Below, in pieces: positions 6,826 through 13,315 of a DNA stretch of 13,315 nt. How positions within the stretch are numbered: the first letter of the stretch is position 1; every line of letters begins with the position of its first letter. Source of the DNA: an uncultured Flavobacteriales bacterium (GTDB taxonomy: Bacteria > Bacteroidota > Bacteroidia > Flavobacteriales > Crocinitomicaceae). A program made the translations under genes and the position numbers. The notes under the pieces are model-generated. The model made no database searches. It worked only from the letters and a program-made list of their open reading frames with translations, and was not told where the DNA came from. The stretch is taken from positions 1 to 13,315 of the forward strand of contig CAMPIU010000035.1 in the NCBI GenBank assembly GCA_946886545.1, given 5' to 3'.

Positions 6826-7404
6826 ATGAAACTACTTTTCGCTTCATCCAATGAGCACAAGATCGCTGAAATCAAGGCGATTTTACCTCTCGGTATTCAG
6901 TTGATTTCTTTGAAAGAGATTCATTTTTATGATGAAATTCCTGAAACTTCAGATACAATTGAAGGAAATGCTATTCAAAAAGCCACTTTTATAGCAGAGA
7001 AGATGAACGTTCCATGTTTTTCTGATGATTCAGGTTTAATCATTCCAAGTCTAAATGGTGAACCAGGAGTTTATTCCGCCCGTTACGCCGGTCCTCAGCG
7101 GGATGCTAATGATAACATGGATTTGGTAATCGAAAAAATAAACAATCAATCGGATAAAAGCGCTTATTTCACTACAGTAATTGCCCTATCGATCCACCAT
7201 AAAATACACCTTTTTGAAGGCCGGATTAACGGAAGGATCATTCAGGAAAAACGGGGAAGCAATGGCTTTGGTTACGATCCGATTTTTGTTCCTGAAGGAA
7301 GTGAGAAAACCTTTGCCGAAATGAGCACAGATGAAAAGAGCGCTATGAGCCATCGTGGGAAAGCTTTAGAAAAAATGACTGAATATTTGAAACGGATAGG
7401 TTAA
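6826..7404 (+). CDS. rdgB: XTP/dITP diphosphatase (non-canonical purine NTP pyrophosphatase)
   Basis: A 192-residue HAM1/RdgB-family enzyme that hydrolyses dITP, ITP and XTP to the monophosphate plus pyrophosphate, keeping deaminated purines out of DNA and RNA. The N-terminal nucleotide-binding block is LLFASSNEHKIAEI. SDDSGL (66-71) contains the catalytic Asp68. PGVYSARYAG follows, then GSNGFGYDPIF (about 144-154) and SHRGKAL (175-181), the base-recognition motifs. All key family motifs are present and length is standard. The ATG at 6826 puts the first strand at the N-terminus. It stands alone, with a terminator before it and a promoter for icd after it. I saw no convincing promoter of its own; TAACTTAC at 6807-6814 is only a weak match. 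Confidence 0.95.
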   Translation: MKLLFASSNEHKIAEIKAILPLGIQLISLKEIHFYDEIPETSDTIEGNAIQKATFIAEKMNVPCFSDDSGLIIPSLNGEPGVYSARYAGPQRDANDNMDLVIEKINNQSDKSAYFTTVIALSIHHKIHLFEGRINGRIIQEKRGSNGFGYDPIFVPEGSEKTFAEMSTDEKSAMSHRGKALEKMTEYLKRIG

Positions 7405-7409
7405 GGTAA

Positions 7410-7449
7410 ATTGACGAATTCACAACTTCGCTTGTTCGCTAATTTGCAA
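7410..7449. repeat. Five degenerate octamers, ATTCGCnA-like
   Basis: Directly after rdgB, five phased 8-bp units fit the pattern nTTnnCnn, with the clearest central copies TTCGCTTG and TTCGCTAA. The T, T and C at unit positions 2, 3 and 6 are invariant. Beyond it, to 7551, I see no gene, only AT-rich sequence with two copies of TTGCAAAC (7444-7451 and 7519-7526). Confidence 0.45.
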
Positions 7450-7551
7450 ACAGACCCTTGCTTAAACATCTCAAAATCAGATAGTTATAAATTGCCGTTA
7501 ACAATTCCATTTACACTGTTGCAAACTCTTCAAAATTAAGCCGCTTATTTA

Positions 7552-9863
<2,312 letters not shown>

Positions 9864-9891
9864 TATAGTCGATTGCTCTTAAATAATGAAT

Positions 9892-9922
9892 TGCACCTGC
9901 GACAAGTGGGTGCATTTTTTTT
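9892..9922 (+). terminator. Rho-independent terminator of icd
   Basis: TGCACC (9892-9897) pairs with GGTGCA (9909-9914) and is followed at once by eight T (9915-9922). It begins about 28 bases after the icd stop. Confidence 0.85.
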
Positions 9923-9962
9923 GAATAAAAATGAATCAAACATCAAAAAAATACATAAAAGC

Positions 9963-9994
9963 AAAAGGGCCGCTTCTTTCGAAACGGCCCTTTT
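9963..9994. terminator. Bidirectional terminator, mainly for the - strand lipoprotein gene
   Basis: AAAAGGGCCG (9963-9972) and CGGCCCTTTT (9985-9994) are perfect 10-base complements around a 12-base loop. Read on the - strand it ends in TTTTGCTTTT, about 40 bases past the stop of the gene at 10032. The A and T ends make it work in either direction, so it also backs up the icd terminator. Confidence 0.85.
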
Positions 9995-10031
9995 CAATAC
10001 CTGAATAATAGTATATTCGGAGAATATTTTA

Positions 10032-10223
10032 TTATTTTTTAGAGAATGTACCTCCCAAACCAGCACATTGAGTTTCAGCAGCTGCTTTTCCAGCTTTGTT
10101 AACTCCTGTGTAAGTAACTGATTGAGTAGTACCGTTACCATCTTTGTAAGTACATACGTAGTCCTTTTTACAAGATGCCAATCCGAATGTTGCAACAGCT
10201 GCAACCAAAATAAATTTTTTCAT
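10032..10223 (-). CDS. Small lipoprotein (63 aa)
   Basis: A 63-residue secreted lipoprotein. MKKFILVAAVATFGLASC is a type II signal peptide with lipobox LASC and the lipidated Cys at residue 18, leaving a mature part of only 46 residues. KKDY after the Cys, two further Cys (24 and 53) and the T/G-rich middle DGNGTTQSVTYTG resemble the short Cys-containing lipoproteins common in Bacteroidota (CKKDYxC...). These have no established function. The Cys18-Cys24 spacing equals Cys17-Cys23 of the neighbour at 10349-10522, which suggests paralogy. It has its own promoter-like element upstream and a strong terminator downstream. Confidence 0.85.
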   Translation of the reverse strand: MKKFILVAAVATFGLASCKKDYVCTYKDGNGTTQSVTYTGVNKAGKAAAETQCAGLGGTFSKK

Positions 10224-10263
10224 ACGAAATTTAGATGAAGGTTATAAAAATAAATTAACACCG

Positions 10264-10293
10264 CGAATATAGTTTCTTTTTTTAATTCAACAA
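10264..10293 (-). promoter_or_regulatory. Promoter for the 63-aa lipoprotein
   Basis: Read on the - strand: TTG (complement of 10291-10293), 19 bases, then TATATTCG (complement of 10264-10271). This matches TAnnTTTG except for one base. The predicted leader is about 35-40 bases. Confidence 0.5.
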
Positions 10294-10315
10294 GTGGTTA
10301 CAAAACTATTTTCTT

Positions 10316-10349
10316 AATCGGAAAAGAAAAATCAACGATCATTCCGATT
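10316..10349 (-). terminator. Weak hairpin at the end of the 57-aa lipoprotein gene
   Basis: AATCGGAA (10316-10323) and TTCCGATT (10342-10349) pair over 8 bp around an 18-base loop. The upstream arm reaches into the stop codon of the - strand gene. The tail on that strand, AAGAAAATAGTTTT, is poor, so termination is uncertain and read-through into the 63-aa gene is possible. Confidence 0.3.
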
Positions 10350-10522
10350 TAGTTGATGTTGCAATCAACCCCTTCTGTTGAATACTTTTCACAGGCATCC
10401 TGAGCTGTCTTTTTTGAAGTTTTAATAGAGTAGCTATATCCATCCGAACACTCGCAAGTTCTCGACTTTGTACACGATACAAGTACCGATAATACAATAA
10501 CAAAATATAAAATTGGCTTCAT
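10349..10522 (-). CDS. Small Cys-rich lipoprotein (57 aa), probable paralogue of its neighbour
   Basis: A 57-codon frame from ATG (complement of 10520-10522) to TAA (complement of 10349-10351). MKPILYFVIVLSVLVSC is a type II signal peptide with lipobox LVSC and the lipidated Cys at residue 17. The mature 41 residues, beginning CTKSRTCECSDGYSYSIKTS, hold four more Cys (23, 25, 44, 54). The layout of a K/T-rich linker after the lipid Cys, a Cys at +6, then a SKKTAQDAC helix-like segment parallels the 63-aa lipoprotein (GKAAAETQC). Both probably belong to one fast-diverging family. The four mature-part Cys could form two disulfides in the periplasm or at the outer membrane; that is inference. 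Function is unknown. It is divergent from the DUF4403-like gene. Confidence 0.78.
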   Translation of the reverse strand: MKPILYFVIVLSVLVSCTKSRTCECSDGYSYSIKTSKKTAQDACEKYSTEGVDCNIN

Positions 10523-10526
10523 AACT

Positions 10527-10556
10527 TGAAGTTAATACTAATTTTGAAAATGTCAA
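10527..10556 (-). promoter_or_regulatory. Tentative promoter for the 57-aa lipoprotein
   Basis: Read on the - strand: TTG (complement of 10554-10556), 19 bases, then TAACTTCA (complement of 10527-10534), which has two mismatches to TAnnTTTG. The start site would fall at or beside the ATG, giving a leaderless or near-leaderless message. The weak -7 match makes this tentative. Confidence 0.28.
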
Positions 10557-10577
10557 TCATGAAATTCCGTCATTTTG
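10544..10577 (+). promoter_or_regulatory. Tentative promoter for the DUF4403-like gene
   Basis: TTG (10544-10546), 23 bases, then TCATTTTG (10570-10577), one mismatch from TAnnTTTG. The spacer is at the long end for Bacteroidota. The box ends only three bases before the preferred GTG start at 10581, so if real the message has almost no leader. Confidence 0.28.
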
Positions 10578-10580
10578 CGT

Positions 10581-11978
10581 GTGTTAAAATTTAAAATTGG
10601 GATTATAGCTCTTTTATTTCTCAGCTATTCCTGCCGTACTATTCTGCCGGAAGCCCCGACAAGTATTCATTTAGCAGAGACTCCTCCGGAGATCAATTCC
10701 ATGATCAACAGTATTGTTGTTCCTGTCGAAATAAATCTTTCAGGTTACTTCAAGCAGGCCAATAAAAATGTTCCTGAATTTACCTCCGGATCGGATAAAC
10801 CCTGTAGTGGCATTCGTTATGAATTTCAATTTCAAAAAGATTCTTTCAATATCACCACCGTTAATAATCACTTATTATCTGAATTACACGGTTCCTATTG
10901 GATCAAAATGGAATATTGTGCCGCGTGTTCAGGATTATTAAGTACAAAACCAATGTGTTTAACTCCACTCATTCCTTTCTCATGTGGAATCAATGAAAAA
11001 AAACCTTCATTGAGAATTCGTTTCGCAACCGAATTAGCGGTCAATGAGAATTATGGTTTGAGCACACGAACAACTATTGACGAGTTAAAATCTCTGAATC
11101 CATGTGAAGTAACACTTTTTAGATTTGATGCTACGGATGAAGTCATCAAAGAAGTTAAAAAAACATTGAAAAAACAATGTGAAGAAACAGATAAACAATT
11201 AGAAGCTATTTCATTTCGAAAAGAAGCAGCTGACTTATGGAAGAACATGAATCAAACAGTAAAAATTCCTTATTTGGGTTATATTCACTTCGAACCGATT
11301 TCACTTTCCCTGGTTAAACCTCGTTTAGAGCGGAACAAATTATACACTACCCTTGTACTGAATTGTAAAACGTATCTGAATCAAAATTCTTCTAAAGCTT
11401 CAGTGTCTGATCTTCCTAAATTGAACATAATTGCAAGTGCACCAAAAGACACTTTCGATCTTTTCACTGATTTTGAATTAAACTATGATTCAATATCGCA
11501 ATTATTCACAGAACAAATCAAAGGGAAAACTATTGATTTTAAAAAGAATCATTTTGAATTCAATTCTATAAAGCTAAGCGGACTGGATGAAAAAAAAATC
11601 GTTCTGGCTATACAATTCAGCGGAACCAAAAAAGGCGTTTTATACCTTCAGGGAATTCCAAGCTTTGACAATGAAAAAAAAATTCTTGAGCTTACAAAGC
11701 TCGAATACGATTTAAAAACAAAAAGTATTCTTCTCAAAAGTGCAAAATGGCTGTTTTCAAATCGGATCTACTCAGAACTTGAAAAAGCGACCAAATTAGA
11801 TCTAAGTATCCAGTTTAATGAATTAAAGAAAACCATTGACCGGAATCTTCAAAAGAAAACAGGTGACTTCAGTTTATTAGGGAAAACCCACGATGTAAGT
11901 GTTGTTCATATTTTTCCTACAAGCGATCATTTGTACCTCAGAACCTGCCTGAAAGCGCAGCTGAATGTTAAACAATAA
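10581..11978 (+). CDS. DUF4403-like lipoprotein
   Basis: A 465-residue envelope protein from the GTG at 10581; a TTG at 10575 would add two residues, and no ATG is available upstream of the signal peptide. The N-terminus MLKFKIGIIALLFLSYSC is a lipoprotein signal with Cys18 as the lipidated residue. The mature part has the look of DUF4403: INSIVVPVEINLSGYFKQAN near the N-terminus, then a Cys-containing segment (YCAACSG, PMCLTP, PFSCG). A central helix (VIKEVKKTLKKQCEETDKQL through AADLWKNMNQTVKIP) leads to a C-terminal half with repeated beta-strand-like FDLFTDFELNYD, GKTIDFKKNHFEF and KIVLAIQFSG segments. The domain assignment is from memory of the family pattern. Members are uncharacterised surface or periplasmic proteins. 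The gene diverges from the small lipoproteins, with 58 bases between the two start codons. Confidence 0.7.
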   Translation: MLKFKIGIIALLFLSYSCRTILPEAPTSIHLAETPPEINSMINSIVVPVEINLSGYFKQANKNVPEFTSGSDKPCSGIRYEFQFQKDSFNITTVNNHLLSELHGSYWIKMEYCAACSGLLSTKPMCLTPLIPFSCGINEKKPSLRIRFATELAVNENYGLSTRTTIDELKSLNPCEVTLFRFDATDEVIKEVKKTLKKQCEETDKQLEAISFRKEAADLWKNMNQTVKIPYLGYIHFEPISLSLVKPRLERNKLYTTLVLNCKTYLNQNSSKASVSDLPKLNIIASAPKDTFDLFTDFELNYDSISQLFTEQIKGKTIDFKKNHFEFNSIKLSGLDEKKIVLAIQFSGTKKGVLYLQGIPSFDNEKKILELTKLEYDLKTKSILLKSAKWLFSNRIYSELEKATKLDLSIQFNELKKTIDRNLQKKTGDFSLLGKTHDVSVVHIFPTSDHLYLRTCLKAQLNVKQ

Positions 11979-12026
11979 CCAAAAAATACAGTTAATATGC
12001 CCATTCAGCCCATTTAGACAGTCAAA

Positions 12027-12041
12027 AAAAAGGACCTTTTT
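12027..12041. repeat. Short palindrome AAAAAGG-A-CCTTTTT
   Basis: A 15-base near-perfect palindrome centred on A12034, placed at the -33 region of the promoter for the OmpA-family gene. As RNA the loop would be tight, so it is a weak terminator for the upstream gene. As DNA it could be an operator. There is no direct support for either role. Confidence 0.35.
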
Positions 12042-12059
12042 CAAAACTGATGAATTAAC

Positions 12060-12067
12060 TATCTTTG
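12060..12067 (+). promoter_or_regulatory. -7 box of the OmpA-family gene
   Basis: TATCTTTG is an exact match to TAnnTTTG. It ends six bases before the ATG at 12074, so transcription would begin at or within a base or two of the start codon. No TTG lies at -33; a T run (12037-12041) occupies that place. The upstream TTG at 12065 is part of this box and is not the start codon. Confidence 0.6.
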
Positions 12068-12073
12068 CAGCCG

Positions 12074-13249
12074 ATGAAATCTGCTTTCCTTTTATTTATT
12101 TTCTTTTTTGCCATTAATGCCTTTGGTCAGCAGATTCTTGAAAGCTCAGATGCTATTTCTGACTGTACCGGGGCCACCAACGTGCTTCAAACCGGAGAAT
12201 ATCAAATGCAGTTCCCGGGGAAGGGCGGAAAAGTAAGTGATTTCCAGGCTTATGAGGTTTTAAAAGATTTTGAAGAAAAAAATACCTTGTTCTGTTCATT
12301 CAAAGCTTCTTACAACGGAAGGTTTTCTCTAAAGGCCACATGTCCTGAACCTATTCAAATGATCATTTTTGAGGGGGAAACAAAATATCCCTGTGAAGAA
12401 ATTGCAAAAGGTTCTGCAGAGATAAGAAGAATTATTATCAACCCCGCACTCGAACTTGGGTTAGATTTGGTTGTTTCTGAGAGTACGCTCTATCCAATTG
12501 ACCTGGCAGCGGGAAAAGAACTCATCATTTGTTTCATTGGCACGCCGAAAATGAAAGAATATGTAAATGTCAACTTCATCTTTGAACCCATAAACGGTGA
12601 ACTTCAGGAAACGTCAGAAGGAGGAAAACTACTTGATTTCAGACCTGATAAGAATGAATCGGGCCTAACTATTTTGGTTCGGGATTATGAAACAGGAAAA
12701 CCGGTCATTGCCAATATTACACTTACCGGAATTAAAGGAATCTCTGCCGCCTACCAGGGTTCAGATTTCCGTTTCCCAATTGAAAGATCCGGGAAAGTGC
12801 AACTAAAGATTGATGCGGAAGGCTATTTCTTTGTTGATAGGGAAGAACCGGTGTCTGCTAATACGGAAACCGAAATTGTAGTTTGGATCGAACCTTTGGG
12901 TGAAGGAAAGAGTATGCAGATTGATGAAATAGAATTTATTCCGGGGTCATCCGAGTTTCTTCAAAGTGCAGAACCTAAACTAAGACGACTAAAAGATTTT
13001 CTGGCTTTAAATGCCGGAATAAAAGTGGAAATCCAAGGCCATGTGCATTCCAACGGAGAAAATACTTTTGAGGCACAAAAACTGTCTGAAGCCCGGGCAA
13101 AGAGGGTTTTCCATTACTTGGTTGAAAACGGAATTGATAAAAACCGTTTGACCACAGTAGGATACGGGAACACCATGCCTATTTTCCCAAATGCAAAATT
13201 TGCCTCCGAAGAACAAAGTAACCGGAGAGTGGAAATCAAGGTGCTTTAA
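12074..13249 (+). CDS. OmpA-family outer-membrane protein with C-terminal peptidoglycan-binding-type domain
   Basis: A 391-residue exported protein. MKSAFLLFIFFFAINAFGQQ is a type I signal peptide with cleavage likely after AFG. Residues of about 20-195 form a beta-rich domain I do not recognise, with Cys at several places. About 205-290 (GLTILVRDYETGKPVIANIT to VWIEPLG) reads as a carboxypeptidase-regulatory-like beta sandwich. The C-terminal OmpA domain runs from about 295 (IEFIPGSSEFLQSAEPKLRR) to the end, with LSEARAKRV (337-345), GYGNTMPI and SNRRVEIKV. The usual GHTD motif is GHVHSNG (322-328) here: the family's peptidoglycan-contacting Asp is His325, while Arg341 is kept. The ATG at 12074 is chosen because a TTG nine bases earlier lies inside the -7 box. 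It probably anchors the outer membrane to the cell wall, though the Asp change weakens that inference. Confidence 0.88.
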   Translation: MKSAFLLFIFFFAINAFGQQILESSDAISDCTGATNVLQTGEYQMQFPGKGGKVSDFQAYEVLKDFEEKNTLFCSFKASYNGRFSLKATCPEPIQMIIFEGETKYPCEEIAKGSAEIRRIIINPALELGLDLVVSESTLYPIDLAAGKELIICFIGTPKMKEYVNVNFIFEPINGELQETSEGGKLLDFRPDKNESGLTILVRDYETGKPVIANITLTGIKGISAAYQGSDFRFPIERSGKVQLKIDAEGYFFVDREEPVSANTETEIVVWIEPLGEGKSMQIDEIEFIPGSSEFLQSAEPKLRRLKDFLALNAGIKVEIQGHVHSNGENTFEAQKLSEARAKRVFHYLVENGIDKNRLTTVGYGNTMPIFPNAKFASEEQSNRRVEIKVL

Positions 13250-13311
13250 ATTGAAAATGGAGAATTGATAAGAAAATTAAACTTATTAAATAAATTTCCC
13301 CTTTTCAATTT
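13248..13311 (+). terminator. Long inverted repeat after the OmpA-family gene
   Basis: AAATTGAAAA (13248-13257, overlapping the TAA stop) and TTTTCAATTT (13302-13311) are exact 10-base complements across a 44-base AT-rich loop. The wide loop and AT-only stem make a poor terminator, and the window ends four bases later, so any tail is not visible. It may instead be two copies of the TTTTCAA intergenic word in opposite orientation. Confidence 0.3.
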
Positions 13312-13315
13312 ATAC

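Noticed and set aside
10559..10594. ATG at 10559 as an alternative start for the DUF4403-like gene.
   Set aside because: It is in a different frame and meets a stop codon after a few codons.
12065..12073. TTG at 12065 as the start codon of the OmpA-family gene.
   Set aside because: It lies within the exact -7 box TATCTTTG, so it would not be transcribed, and the ATG at 12074 starts a clean signal peptide.

Overview
The window looks like a chromosomal segment of a Bacteroidota bacterium, most likely Flavobacteriales and possibly the Crocinitomicaceae/Fluviicola branch. The family-level placement is inference. The supporting signs are AT-rich DNA, starts without Shine-Dalgarno sequences, promoter-like TTG-N19/20-TAnnTTTG elements, small LASC/LVSC lipoproteins, a monomeric isocitrate dehydrogenase and an OmpA-type protein with a Bacteroidota-style AFG-QQ signal peptide end. 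I see no tRNA, rRNA, CRISPR array, insertion sequence or phage gene.

Region 1 (about 1-5317) is the end of a surface-polysaccharide cluster. It holds a 5'-truncated NAD-dependent sugar-nucleotide epimerase/decarboxylase, two GT4-like glycosyltransferases and an AsnB-type glutamine amidotransferase, all on the + strand. Between the second glycosyltransferase and asnB is a 56-codon gene on the - strand encoding a small helical protein ending in a CxxCGS tail, followed by a perfect 44-bp palindrome just upstream of asnB.

Region 2 (5318-9863) is housekeeping. A tandem-START-domain (AHSA1-like) protein and a PhnB-like VOC protein form a two-gene operon closed by a strong terminator. Then come the nucleotide-pool sanitation enzyme RdgB and a 742-residue monomeric NADP isocitrate dehydrogenase with a near-consensus promoter and its own terminator. 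Two intergenic gaps here carry degenerate arrays of 8-bp units, one of them arranged as two inverted halves.

Region 3 (9864-13315) is cell-envelope. Two very small, probably paralogous lipoproteins lie on the - strand, and divergent from them is a DUF4403-like lipoprotein. Last is an OmpA-C-terminal-domain protein whose -7 box sits so close to its ATG that the mRNA may be nearly leaderless.

Most gene calls are secure. I do not see an obvious new multi-gene system. The least explained items are the 56-aa Cys-tail protein, the 44-bp palindrome, the phased octamer arrays and the small-lipoprotein pair.
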